A stretch of 64,000 nucleotides of DNA from COE1 sp910588595 (GTDB lineage Bacteria > Bacillota > Clostridia > Lachnospirales > Lachnospiraceae), in NCBI GenBank assembly GCA_948957135.1, contig CARDBT010000019.1, forward strand, positions 1-64,000, given 5' to 3'. The translations under genes and the position numbers were made by a program. The notes beneath the pieces are model-generated. The model did no database searches. It saw only the letters and a list, made by a program, of their open reading frames with translations, and was not told where the DNA came from. Position 1 is the first letter of the stretch. Every line of letters starts with the position of its first letter. Below are positions 1-8,564 of this stretch, piece after piece.

Positions 1-5
1 CATCT

Positions 6-21
6 GCCTGCTTTAGCAGGC
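6..21. other. Short perfect hairpin at window edge
   Basis: A seven-base-pair inverted repeat (GCCTGCT, loop TT, AGCAGGC) lies about 55 bases beyond the stop of the formyltransferase gene. It could be the stem of that operon's terminator on the minus strand, but any T run would lie outside the window. Bases 22-74 hold only a weak GTGAA/TTCAC repeat and no gene. Confidence 0.25.
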
Positions 22-74
22 GTACTAATCAGGATGGTGAATTTTTATATTTCACGCTAACTTGATACTCGGAC

Positions 75-995
75 TTATTCCAGAAGATCTCCCGTTGCCA
101 GTTTCCGTTCACACTCATAACGATCAACCAGCAGTGAGCCGTCCACAGTCCTCACGACCAGTTTCCCGTCAAAGATATCCACGATCTCCCCGGGTCTGTA
201 CGCTGAAAAATCGATCATCTCATCAAACGGATGCGCTTCCCATATCCTCACAGTCTGGTCCCCGCACTTCGCGAAAGCTCCTGGAAATGGCTCCGACACG
301 CCGCGGATCAGATTGTAGATCGTTCTTGTCCGCTCGTGAAAGTCGATCTTTCCGTCCGCCGCTGTGCGCTTGCCATACCACGAATCAAAATCCTTTGATT
401 TTGTCCGCACGGTGATGTTGCCTTCCTGGTACGCCCTGAGCAGCTTTCTGATCAGATTCTTCGAACAGATCATATTCTTATACTGCGCTGTGCGGATATT
501 GTCATGGGGCGTGATCGAGAACATCTCTGTCGCAAACACATTTGGACTGTCTGCCTTCTCATCATACCGGAACAGATTCAGGTTAAAGCGCGTATCCCCC
601 AGTATCATTGACCAGTTCAGCGGTGATCTGCCCCTTCCAAACGGGAGATAGCCGCTGTTTCCATGAAATCCATACACACCGTACTCAAATCTGTCCAGCA
701 CATACTTCGGAATCAGGCGCTGCCATCCCATAGAAACTGCGATCTCAAAAGTATTCTCCTCCATGAACGCCCTTGTCTTCTCGTCCGTCAGAAAGTAGCT
801 GTCCGCTTCAAACACGGGGATCCCATATCTGTCCGTCAACACGGAAAGCCCTTTGAAACCCGACACCTGGTTATTTTTTAACACCTCGCTGTTGATCGTG
901 ATCACAAGATCAACCTGGCATATGTTATTGTGGATAAACTCCACGATATTCTCCGAGGTATCCTTCACGCCAAAAACTGCCAGTTTATATTTCAT
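75..995 (-). CDS. Formyltransferase family protein (sugar N-formyltransferase-like)
   Basis: The 306-residue protein belongs to the 10-formyltetrahydrofolate-dependent formyltransferases. The region from H111 to about residue 127 carries a variant of the family's catalytic loop (His, then LPFGRG at 117-122, then SPLNW). A C-terminal domain from about residue 215 resembles Formyl_trans_C. Dedicated initiator-tRNA formyltransferase is normally a housekeeping gene; here the gene ends a run of glycosyltransferases and starts inside the previous gene, so formylation of an amino sugar is the better inference. The usual second catalytic segment (DxG) is degenerate (DSP near 149), so activity is not certain. 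Cytoplasmic. Confident of the family, not of the substrate. Confidence 0.75.
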   Translation of the reverse strand: MKYKLAVFGVKDTSENIVEFIHNNICQVDLVITINSEVLKNNQVSGFKGLSVLTDRYGIPVFEADSYFLTDEKTRAFMEENTFEIAVSMGWQRLIPKYVLDRFEYGVYGFHGNSGYLPFGRGRSPLNWSMILGDTRFNLNLFRYDEKADSPNVFATEMFSITPHDNIRTAQYKNMICSKNLIRKLLRAYQEGNITVRTKSKDFDSWYGKRTAADGKIDFHERTRTIYNLIRGVSEPFPGAFAKCGDQTVRIWEAHPFDEMIDFSAYRPGEIVDIFDGKLVVRTVDGSLLVDRYECERKLATGDLLE

Positions 996-2217
996 GTCGC
1001 ATCTCTCCTTGTCCTTCTATCATTTTTACGATGTCTGTCCGGTATCGCTCTGTCCCGAACGCCCCTGCCCTCTCTGCGGCGCACTCTTTATAGTGATCAT
1101 ATAGCGCGCGGTCTGTCAATATATTTTTCAGCTCCTGTGCAAAGATTTCTTCCTCTGCAGTGATGGTATCCGCGTTGAGATCCTTCTCCCCCTCAAAGAT
1201 GGGCGCGAGGATCCCGTAATCTGCATGATACACCTTGTGCCGGTCACGGCACACAGTATGGTCATCCTGCAGGATCTCCGACGGACCTGTCTTGCAGTTT
1301 ACACTGATACACGGAACCCCGCATACCATCGCCTCGATCATGGCATTGGGAAATCCCTCACTCACGGAAGTCAGCGCATACACATCCGCCCTGGCAAGCA
1401 GCGGGAACGGATTCTTGAGCGCCCCTGTAAAGCAGACGGACTCCATGATCCCCAGATCCTCAGCCAGTTTTCGATACTCCGCATAACTGCCGTCCCCTAT
1501 GATCATCAGTCTGGCATCAGGAATCTCCCTTTTGACAACCGCAAAGCATTTCAGCAGATGCCAGAACCCTTTCAGATCATCCTCCCTGCCCATCGACACG
1601 ATCAGCGCTCCCCTGCGGTTTACAAAACCCTTCCAGCGCCCCTCTGTGCCTTCGTCCGTCTCTCTGCGGGACAGTTCCCTGATCTCTTCCAGGCTGCAGG
1701 GATTGTAGAGCGTGCATGACCTTTTTGTCCGAAAGGCGCTGTTGATCTCGGCTTCCATGGTCCTGGTGCAGCTCACAACGCAGTCCGCCCTGCGAAAGAT
1801 CAGGCCTGCCCCCCGGTCACTCAGAGCGTTGTACCCGCGTATCCCTGCCCAGGTGGTGTCCTTCCCCTTCGACAGCACATTCGCAAGGTTTGCCGTCGTG
1901 CCAAAGCTGTAGGTGATGTCAATACCCAGCTCTTTTTTCAGGTTTTTCAGACGCTTCACACGCCTATATAGATTCACAGCCTTGCCAGCCTTTCCCTCTG
2001 CCGCCCCCAGGTCCAAGTCGATCAGATGTAATCCTGACACATCATAAAAGATATCTTTTGTGGAAAACACTACCAGATAGACATCGTACAAGTCCTTCAG
2101 AAGCCTTGCTGTAAAGACGCAGATCCGCTCAAAACCTCCTTGGTGGAGCATCGGTGTGATGAGCATGATTCGCTTTTTCCCGATCTCGTTTTTTCCCTCT
2201 TTTTTATCCTTATTCAA
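985..2217 (-). CDS. Glycosyltransferase family 4 (GT-B fold)
   Basis: This 410-residue protein has the GT4 layout: an N-terminal acceptor domain with an HQGGFER glycine-rich loop at about 25-31, and a C-terminal donor-binding domain ending in the EGFPNAMIEAM version of the EX7E motif. It should transfer a sugar from a nucleotide donor to a lipid-linked glycan at the inner face of the membrane. The start is a TTG seven bases after the upstream gene's stop, preceded by AGGAG; an internal ATG at residue 18 is an alternative. It overlaps the formyltransferase gene by 11 bases, so both are in one transcript. Donor and acceptor cannot be read from sequence. Confidence 0.85.
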   Translation of the reverse strand: MNKDKKEGKNEIGKKRIMLITPMLHQGGFERICVFTARLLKDLYDVYLVVFSTKDIFYDVSGLHLIDLDLGAAEGKAGKAVNLYRRVKRLKNLKKELGIDITYSFGTTANLANVLSKGKDTTWAGIRGYNALSDRGAGLIFRRADCVVSCTRTMEAEINSAFRTKRSCTLYNPCSLEEIRELSRRETDEGTEGRWKGFVNRRGALIVSMGREDDLKGFWHLLKCFAVVKREIPDARLMIIGDGSYAEYRKLAEDLGIMESVCFTGALKNPFPLLARADVYALTSVSEGFPNAMIEAMVCGVPCISVNCKTGPSEILQDDHTVCRDRHKVYHADYGILAPIFEGEKDLNADTITAEEEIFAQELKNILTDRALYDHYKECAAERAGAFGTERYRTDIVKMIEGQGEMRHEI

Positions 2218-2223
2218 ACTGCC

Positions 2224-3375
2224 CTACACTCCTCTGGTCACAACGCCGGGCGGATTCTGTCCGCTGATGTAAAACGCCTGCATTTTGGCTGCCAGCCCGC
2301 GCACATCGAACCCCTTCGCGGCGATCGCCGCCCTCATATCTTTCCGCTCCAATGCCGATTTCGCATTCCTCATGATCTCGCCCGCCCAGTTTGCCGCCGT
2401 TTCCTCGATACTCTTGTAAGTCACAAGCTCAGTCAGTGCCGCTTCCCTTGTAACTTTGTCCGAGACAAGACAGCAAAGCCCTGATGCCTGCGCCTCAGCC
2501 ACACTGCCGGGAAGTCCCTCATAGGTCGACGGAAAGACAAAATAGTCAAACGCCTGATAATACCGCTCCACATCGAAACGGCTGCCTAGAAACAGCACTT
2601 TGTCCGACAGCCCGATCGAACTTACTTTTGCTCTGATCTGCTCTTCCAGTTCCCCTTTTCCGATCAGCACCAGCGCTGCGTCATCGCGCATTTTGCACAG
2701 CTCTGCAAAAATGTCGATCAGGTAACTGTGATTTTTCATCGATCCAAACCTGCCCACGTGACCGATCACAAACTTACCGCCAAGCCCGAGTTCGTCCCGC
2801 ACCTGCCCCCGCACTGCCGCGTCGAACACAAACCGCTGCGTGTCGATCGCGTTGGGAATGGTCCACACTGCTCCCTTCTCGACCCACTTTCTTCCGTAGA
2901 CTGCCTCCGCCGCCTCGGCAGAACAGGTAAAGCAATAGTCCGCCCTGTATTTGAGCGGACAGCGGATCAACTTCGTCACCAGACCCTTGACGCCGGGAGC
3001 CACCCCCGCGCTCCTGGCATGGGCGATCGTCACGGGGATCCCCGCCCGCTTCGCGATGGGGAGATAGATGGACGCCGTGCTGGTCATATGCCCCTGCACT
3101 GCCGCAAATTCGTTATGGTCGCGAAAGAACCTCCTCAGTGCCTTTTGATAGGACAGGAGATTCCACACTCTGAATCTCGGGACACTGTATATCCTGCCGC
3201 CGAGACGCTGTATTTCCCTGTTGTACTGACCTTCCTTCTCTGTGTGCACGAGAAAATCAAACTGCACCTTGTCCCTGTCCAGTGCCCGGTAGAGTTCCAT
3301 CACCCTGCTCTCCGCACCGCCCAGATTCGTCGTGCCAAGCACATTCAATACCCTCACCGGATCCGTCTGCATCAT
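2224..3375 (-). CDS. Glycosyltransferase family 4 (GT-B fold)
   Basis: A 383-residue GT4 enzyme. The N-terminus has a GTTNLGGAESRV loop, typical of the family's acceptor-side glycine motif, and the donor site has EGLPGSVAEAQ, matching EX7E. The gene begins with two consecutive ATG codons behind AGAGGG and sits two bases from the deacetylase stop, so translation is probably coupled. Likely role: adding one sugar to the growing lipid-linked oligosaccharide of the leftmost module. It is clearly paralogous in fold to its downstream neighbour but diverged in sequence, consistent with a different donor. Confidence 0.85.
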   Translation of the reverse strand: MMQTDPVRVLNVLGTTNLGGAESRVMELYRALDRDKVQFDFLVHTEKEGQYNREIQRLGGRIYSVPRFRVWNLLSYQKALRRFFRDHNEFAAVQGHMTSTASIYLPIAKRAGIPVTIAHARSAGVAPGVKGLVTKLIRCPLKYRADYCFTCSAEAAEAVYGRKWVEKGAVWTIPNAIDTQRFVFDAAVRGQVRDELGLGGKFVIGHVGRFGSMKNHSYLIDIFAELCKMRDDAALVLIGKGELEEQIRAKVSSIGLSDKVLFLGSRFDVERYYQAFDYFVFPSTYEGLPGSVAEAQASGLCCLVSDKVTREAALTELVTYKSIEETAANWAGEIMRNAKSALERKDMRAAIAAKGFDVRGLAAKMQAFYISGQNPPGVVTRGV

Positions 3376-3377
3376 AT

Positions 3378-4136
3378 CTATAACCCTCTAATATTGACCA
3401 GCACAAACTTTGTGACTGCCATCAAGTATTCCACTGCACTGCCCAGCACACCGCGCTTTTTCGGTGTCAGCTGCAGCAGGTCCGCATATGAGACCAGCCT
3501 GTCGCTGTACGCGGCAAAAAGCTGCTCATACCGCTCAAAATCCCTGTCCTTCATTGTATTGGTGTGTACGACAAACGTCGCATATCCTTCTTTATCCCTC
3601 TTTTTCAGGACACTGCCCTGCCTGTATGAGATCGGATAAAACACCATTCCCCACCGGCTGTACGGAACTGTTCCAAAACCGTCTGTCATCCTGCAAAATC
3701 CAAGCTTTTTTAGCGCCCTGACCGTATTTCGGTCAAAGGAATGTGCCGGCGCCATAAAACAGTCTGTCATGATTCCATGATCAGATAAGATCTTTCTGCC
3801 CCGACTCAGCGCCTCATACTGCTGCTCATACCCTATGCCCGCAAATTCCGAGAGCCGGTTCAGCGGAAAACAGCCCATCTTTCTTGTCGTGTAGATGTGC
3901 GTCACACCGTGCTGGGCGATGCACCAACCATCTTTTTCCAGCGTTTTTACATACTGCCAGAAATCGGTGACGGGCGCGGTTTCCGGCGTGTCAATATGAA
4001 GGTTCTCGTCCATGTTGTCAGGCACTACCCCGATCAGGGGCTTGATGTTATACTGGTCGCAGAGCGCCTTGAACCGCATGAATCTCGCCCAGTCCATATC
4101 CGGCGTGATGTCGTCCATCCTGATACTGATCTTCAT
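3378..4136 (-). CDS. Polysaccharide deacetylase-like protein (DUF2334 type)
   Basis: This 252-residue protein resembles the DUF2334 branch of NodB-like deacetylases. An Asp-Asp pair at residues 8-9 follows the first beta strand (RMDDITPD), and an HGVTH motif near 95 gives candidate metal ligands. The family removes acetyl groups from polysaccharides or sugar lipids through a divalent metal. No signal peptide is visible, so it probably acts on a cytoplasmic or membrane-bound intermediate. The ATG overlaps the stop of the epimerase gene upstream, a tight operon link. The exact substrate is unknown; it could tune N-acetyl groups on a hexosamine of the same glycan. Confidence 0.7.
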   Translation of the reverse strand: MKISIRMDDITPDMDWARFMRFKALCDQYNIKPLIGVVPDNMDENLHIDTPETAPVTDFWQYVKTLEKDGWCIAQHGVTHIYTTRKMGCFPLNRLSEFAGIGYEQQYEALSRGRKILSDHGIMTDCFMAPAHSFDRNTVRALKKLGFCRMTDGFGTVPYSRWGMVFYPISYRQGSVLKKRDKEGYATFVVHTNTMKDRDFERYEQLFAAYSDRLVSYADLLQLTPKKRGVLGSAVEYLMAVTKFVLVNIRGL

Positions 4137-5119
4137 AGATTCTCTCTGTACCAGTCGATGGCGAGCGCGATCCCGCTCTCAAAGTCATACTCCGGGTCAT
4201 AGCCCAGCATTTCCCTTGCCTTGGAGATATCCGCGTTGGAATGTTTGATATCACCCGCACGGTCCGGTCCGAAGTTCGGCTCCACTTCCCTGCCGAGTGC
4301 CCTGCACAGGTCGTAATATATGTCGATCAGGTACTCCCTGCCGCCATAGGCGATATTGAACGCCTGTCCTGCCGCCTCCCCCGGTGCGAGACATGCTTTC
4401 AGGTTCGCCTCGATCACGTTGTCTATATAAGTGAAGTCTCTCGACTGTTTCCCATCGCCGTTGATCGTGGGAACCTCGCCGTCCAAAAGCTGCTTGATAA
4501 ACTTCGGGATCACAGCCGCGTATGCGCCGTTCGGATCCTGTCTGCGCCCAAACACATTGAAGTAGCGAAGTCCGTACGTATCAAGTCCATAGAGCTTCTT
4601 GTAGAGCCTGCCGTACTCTTCATTGGTGCGTTTTGTCAGGGCGTAGGGGGACAGCAGGCTGCCCTCCTGCCCCTCCTTCTTCGGAAGTACAGGGTGATCG
4701 CCGTAGACCGATGAGCTCGACGCATAGACAAACTTCTTCACGCCGTTCTGTCTTGCCGCCTCCATCATGTTCAGTGTTCCCATGATATTGTTCTGCTCAT
4801 AAAATAACGGCATCTCGATGCTTCTGGGAACTGAGCCCCACGCAGCCTGATTCAGCACATAATCCACACCTTCGCACGCCTTCATGCAGGTGTCCAGATC
4901 CTTAATGTCCCCTCTGATAAACGAGTAGTTTGACCTGTCCATGAACATCTCCACGTTCTCTTTCCTGCCTGTGGAGAGATCGTCGAGACATCTCACCTGA
5001 TACCCCATATCCGTCAGTGCCTCGCACAGGTTCGAACCGATAAAACCTGCGCCGCCTGTCACCAGAAACACACTGTCCTTATCAAACTTTAATTCCCTAT
5101 ATCCCATCTTGTCAACCAT
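4133..5119 (-). CDS. UDP-N-acetylglucosamine 4-epimerase-like (WbpP/TviC type)
   Basis: A 328-residue extended short-chain dehydrogenase. The NAD site is TGGAGFIGSN (21-30), the catalytic serines lie at 134-137, and the YxxxK pair is Y159/K163. The SVPRSI segment at 96-101 is characteristic of WbpP and TviC, which interconvert UDP-GlcNAc and UDP-GalNAc or their uronic acids. With the dehydrogenase at 7210-8526 it would supply UDP-GalNAcA, the pair used for Vi antigen and Pseudomonas O6. Two methionines (1 and 5) could start translation. It overlaps both neighbours by a few bases. A general UDP-glucose 4-epimerase is the main alternative. Confidence 0.75.
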   Translation of the reverse strand: MVDKMGYRELKFDKDSVFLVTGGAGFIGSNLCEALTDMGYQVRCLDDLSTGRKENVEMFMDRSNYSFIRGDIKDLDTCMKACEGVDYVLNQAAWGSVPRSIEMPLFYEQNNIMGTLNMMEAARQNGVKKFVYASSSSVYGDHPVLPKKEGQEGSLLSPYALTKRTNEEYGRLYKKLYGLDTYGLRYFNVFGRRQDPNGAYAAVIPKFIKQLLDGEVPTINGDGKQSRDFTYIDNVIEANLKACLAPGEAAGQAFNIAYGGREYLIDIYYDLCRALGREVEPNFGPDRAGDIKHSNADISKAREMLGYDPEYDFESGIALAIDWYRENL

Positions 5120-6536
5120 GCCTTTCCCGATAATAATTTTCCCAAAGTTCCAAAAATCCCGCCATATAAAATAACGGCATGTTGTATATCATATACCTGG
5201 ATATACACTGTATCATCAGTGCCGTCGCACAGACATTTCCTGCGATCGTGAGCAGGACAACTGCCATAAAGGACGCCGCCATGCTATTTGGACTGCGCTT
5301 CCACAGCAGGAGCGTCAGTACCACTGCTGCCGCATAAATAAACAGCGCATACCATGCCAGAAATGTCGTTTCATATGCGACCGTCCTGATAAATCCAAGC
5401 ACAGCCACATAAAAATAATTGAGTATATATCTGCCGAACACCTGCGGCATCAGTTCTGACGAAAGCTCCGCCGCAACTGCGTCGATCACGATCATCAGTT
5501 CCTGGTAGCGGTCCGTGTATATGCCTTGTGTCTCCCCTGCATATCGCTTTGCCGGCTCCCCGAAATAAGTGAAGTTCAGCTCATCGTGACACGCTTCATG
5601 ATATGCCGCCCTGCCGAGTATGCCGGAGGGCGCATACTTGTAATTCATGCGGTCCGCGTCCGCCCTGTCGTACATCTCATAAAACAATGCCCGCAGCCCG
5701 TCATCGGCAATCGCCCCGCCGTCCTCCCGGTCTGCCACATACAAGACATTTGCAAACGACATCGCTTTTCCCGACGCGGTATCCACAAACAACCCCTGCT
5801 CACAGTAGTTGTACACATGGATCACAATGCTCCTGCCCGCAAATGCGATGACGACTGCAGCCAGCACTGCGGCAAGCCCCTGCTTTCCGATATTTTCTGC
5901 CAGGACAAATGTGTTCTTTTCCTCCTGCGTCCTTTTTGTCACCGCGATGCCATTTTTCACCGCAAGGACATACGCCACCAGGAACCACACGACAAACAGC
6001 ACCATCATCTGACCGCGGATCAAAGATAATAGCAAAAAGAATGCGAGCGTGCCAAAACTCTTTTTTCCGACAGGCTTTCCCGACCACATCATATCCAGCA
6101 GGCTCACGAAGGCAAGCGGGTACAGTGAGAACAGGATCCCCTCCGTCATCAGGGCGTTTGTCAGCACCAGATGCGTGCTCGCAAACATCGGCGTCATAAT
6201 GTGCGGCACCAGCACGATCCCTGTAAACAGCAGCGAAACGCCCATGTTTAGCCGGAATCTCTTTCGCATGAATGCGATGACGATCGTATTTCCGACCACC
6301 GCAAGGACATTCTGAAACAATATGATCAGCCAGTACGGATCCTGTGGGGATATAAAACGGCAGAACTGCATCAGCAGCGCATACACGGGTTCCCGCATGA
6401 TCATCTGGTTTTCATATTGAAACGTATCGCCCACATATACCGGTTCGCCCGTCAGAAACAGGTATCCGAAAAAAACGGTAAATATGGAAAAAAATAAGCA
6501 ATTCCTTTTTCGTTCACTCCATTTAATATTTTTCAT
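5112..6536 (-). CDS. Polytopic membrane protein, possible GT-C glycosyltransferase
   Basis: The 474-residue protein has about nine to eleven hydrophobic helices and a long, probably extracytoplasmic loop at about 245-355 rich in charged and aromatic residues. I do not recognise a specific family. The architecture fits membrane glycosyltransferases that use polyprenyl-phosphate sugars, or a glycan polymerase, and its place between a methyltransferase and an epimerase in an overlapping gene string supports a glycan role. The ATG lies inside the end of the methyltransferase gene (14-base overlap). No DxD- or WWDYG-type catalytic motif could be pinned down, so the function stays open. Confidence 0.6.
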   Translation of the reverse strand: MKNIKWSERKRNCLFFSIFTVFFGYLFLTGEPVYVGDTFQYENQMIMREPVYALLMQFCRFISPQDPYWLIILFQNVLAVVGNTIVIAFMRKRFRLNMGVSLLFTGIVLVPHIMTPMFASTHLVLTNALMTEGILFSLYPLAFVSLLDMMWSGKPVGKKSFGTLAFFLLLSLIRGQMMVLFVVWFLVAYVLAVKNGIAVTKRTQEEKNTFVLAENIGKQGLAAVLAAVVIAFAGRSIVIHVYNYCEQGLFVDTASGKAMSFANVLYVADREDGGAIADDGLRALFYEMYDRADADRMNYKYAPSGILGRAAYHEACHDELNFTYFGEPAKRYAGETQGIYTDRYQELMIVIDAVAAELSSELMPQVFGRYILNYFYVAVLGFIRTVAYETTFLAWYALFIYAAAVVLTLLLWKRSPNSMAASFMAVVLLTIAGNVCATALMIQCISRYMIYNMPLFYMAGFLELWENYYRERHG

Positions 6537-7124
6537 ACACTTCTACTACTCTTCCACCGAGAAATGGTCCCATCGTATCAATCAGTTTGTAGTTTTCTGG
6601 CAGAATCAGGCTATAATCCAAATGATGGGCTCCATCCCAGCCCTCCGGAACTGTATCTACCACAAAATGACGGATATCATTCCGTATCGCAACACCGTAG
6701 TAACATGATTTCCATGTCTCCTCGCTGCTGCCATGCGTAAATCCTAACGTAATCAGGTAATCAATTGTTTTTTCCAGATTGACTTCATCAAAACTTCCTA
6801 CATAAAATTTGATATCTCCTTTGCTCAATACCCTGGCTGCCTGAATCGGCTCCTCACCCAGGTCATACCCAATCCTGTCTCCTGCATTGATATGCCGGAG
6901 CATCTCGCCAAGTCCGCAGCCGACATCAACAACAACCCCAGCCTCTCTCTGATTTATATATGCTGCAACTTCCTGTAGATATTTTCGAAGTTCATATGGG
7001 CTTGTGTGCCATTTTTCAAAATGATATTTTCTGCGCAAATATCGATACCTTAATACTTTACCCCCCCCCCGAGTATGCTGTTTTTAATTCCAACTTCTCC
7101 TATCTTTCTAAATATGTGTGCCAT
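6523..7124 (-). CDS. Class I SAM methyltransferase, interrupted by a G10 tract (phase-OFF)
   Basis: The body shows SAM motif I (VDVGCGLGE) and ends in an aromatic, glycan-methyltransferase-like C-terminus. The best start is ATG at 7124, behind GGGAAGGA, but that frame stops after 24 codons, just past ten consecutive G at 7061-7070. Adding one G (or removing two) fuses the two parts into about 200 residues. The joined stretch (KVLRYRYLRRKYHFEKWH) looks like the natural N-terminus of this methyltransferase type, so I take the upstream frame as genuine. As sequenced, only an inefficient TTG restart at 7038 (171 residues) could give protein. Likely role: O-methylation of a glycan sugar. Sequencing slip is the alternative. 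Confidence 0.75.
7061..7070 (-). repeat. Homopolymeric G10 tract inside the methyltransferase 5' end
   Basis: Ten uninterrupted C on the plus strand read as G10 in the coding direction, 18 codons after the ATG at 7124. No other G or C run in the window exceeds seven. Long G runs in the first codons are the classic slipped-strand switch of surface-glycan genes in Campylobacter and Neisseria. With ten G the gene is out of frame; eleven or eight would be in frame. Confidence 0.85.
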
Positions 7125-7209
7125 TTCGATATTCCTTCCCTTTCTCTAGAGCGTGTCTTAAAATTCATTCGTGTCATCTGTGCGCCTTCAAAGCGACAGT
7201 GCATAATAC

Positions 7210-8526
7210 TTACAGTCTCCAATAAAGATACCCTGCGTCGACGTATGCCTTTTTGTCCAGCACACCCTTTAAATCCGTCAGAACTTTCGCCTTGCCAGTA
7301 TCTGCATAGAGCGCCTCCAAGTCCGCCATATCAAGCGACTTGTAGGACTCGTGCGCCACTGCAAGGATCACCGCGTCGCAGTCCCTGATCTTTGCCATCG
7401 GCGTGAACTCGATCCCGTACAGGCGTTTTGCCTCGTCGGCGTCGGCGTCGTCATCCGTCACCTGCGCCGTGATCCCGTACTCTTTCAGTTCATTGTAGAT
7501 ATCAATGATCTTGGTGTTTCTGGTATCAGGACAGTTCTCCTTGAATGTAAAGCCCAGTATCGCTACTTTGGCACTCTTTACCGGAATGTCCGCCTTGATC
7601 AGGTTCTTGACTAGGTTCTCAGCCACATACTTGCCCATGTCATCGTTGATGCGGCGCCCGGAAAGAATGATCTGCGAGTGATAGCCCAGCTGTTCCGCCT
7701 TGTAGGTCAGATAATACGGATCGACGCCGATGCAGTGTCCGCCCACCAGTCCCGGCTTGAAATTCAGGAAATTCCACTTCGTGCCCGCCGCCTCCAGTAC
7801 GGACTTGGTGTCGATCCCCATCCTGTTGAAAATAATGGACAGCTCATTCATGAATGCTATGTTGATGTCTCTCTGACTGTTCTCGATCACTTTCGCCGCC
7901 TCTGCGACCTTGATGGACTCCGCCCTGTAGACACCCGCTTCGACTACAAGCTCATACACATGCGCGATCTCGTCTAATGTCTCCTCGTCCATACCGGAAA
8001 CGATCTTTGTGATCGTCTCTAGGCGGTGTACCTTGTCCCCCGGATTGATACGCTCTGGAGAATAACCGATCTTAAAGTCAACACCGCACTTTAGCCCGGA
8101 CTCATCCTCGAGGATCGGCACACAGATCTCCTCTGTGACGCCAGGGTATACCGTCGACTCGAACACAACGATGGAACCCTTGGTAAGATTCTGCCCCAGG
8201 ATACGGCTGGCGCCCTCAACAGGCGTCAGATCCGGCGTGTGGTCATCATTGACCGGTGTCGGGACCGCCACGATATGGAACTTTGCCTCCCGCAGCTTAG
8301 AAGCGTCCGCGGTAAACTCCACCTTCGTGTTTCTGATCACCTCGTCCCCAACCTCGTTCGTGGGATCCACACCCGACTTGTAGAGGTTGATCTTTTCCGC
8401 ATTCAGGTCAAAGCCCACGACCTTGATCTTCCTCGCAAAGGCAACCGCGATCGGCATTCCCACATAGCCAAGCCCCACCAGTGACAATTTCTCTTTTCCA
8501 CTCAAAATGTCTTCGTATAAGCTCAT
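7210..8526 (-). CDS. Nucleotide-sugar dehydrogenase (UDP-GlcNAc/GalNAc 6-dehydrogenase type)
   Basis: A 438-residue UDP-glucose/GDP-mannose dehydrogenase family enzyme that oxidises C6 of a UDP-hexose(amine) to the uronic acid with two NAD+. The NAD-binding GLGYVG is at 18-23, the catalytic Cys265 lies in GGHCIGVDPYYL, and the C-terminal UDP-binding domain is complete. The spacing and the NFKPGLVGGHCIGVDPYYL context match the WbpO/TviB/VipA branch rather than the shorter Ugd branch. It pairs logically with the WbpP-like epimerase three genes downstream. The start has a clear GGAG seven bases upstream. Exact isomer (GlcNAcA or GalNAcA) is inferred from context only. Confidence 0.85.
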   Translation of the reverse strand: MSLYEDILSGKEKLSLVGLGYVGMPIAVAFARKIKVVGFDLNAEKINLYKSGVDPTNEVGDEVIRNTKVEFTADASKLREAKFHIVAVPTPVNDDHTPDLTPVEGASRILGQNLTKGSIVVFESTVYPGVTEEICVPILEDESGLKCGVDFKIGYSPERINPGDKVHRLETITKIVSGMDEETLDEIAHVYELVVEAGVYRAESIKVAEAAKVIENSQRDINIAFMNELSIIFNRMGIDTKSVLEAAGTKWNFLNFKPGLVGGHCIGVDPYYLTYKAEQLGYHSQIILSGRRINDDMGKYVAENLVKNLIKADIPVKSAKVAILGFTFKENCPDTRNTKIIDIYNELKEYGITAQVTDDDADADEAKRLYGIEFTPMAKIRDCDAVILAVAHESYKSLDMADLEALYADTGKAKVLTDLKGVLDKKAYVDAGYLYWRL

Positions 8527-8564
8527 CTTTTATCTCCTTCTGTCTTTCTTGATCTACTATTCTA

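Noticed and set aside
2728..3639. 303-codon open frame on the plus strand opposite a GT4 gene
   Set aside because: It mirrors a well-supported minus-strand gene, has a His/Arg/Pro-rich composition and no recognisable motif or ribosome site. The same holds for the long plus-strand frames at 12637-13635, 21478-22629 and 34415-35179.
6523..7038. 171-residue methyltransferase starting at TTG 7038 as the complete gene
   Set aside because: The TTG has only a modest AAGG site, while the upstream ATG has a strong one and its frame joins the body after a one-base tract change; the extra residues look native to the family.
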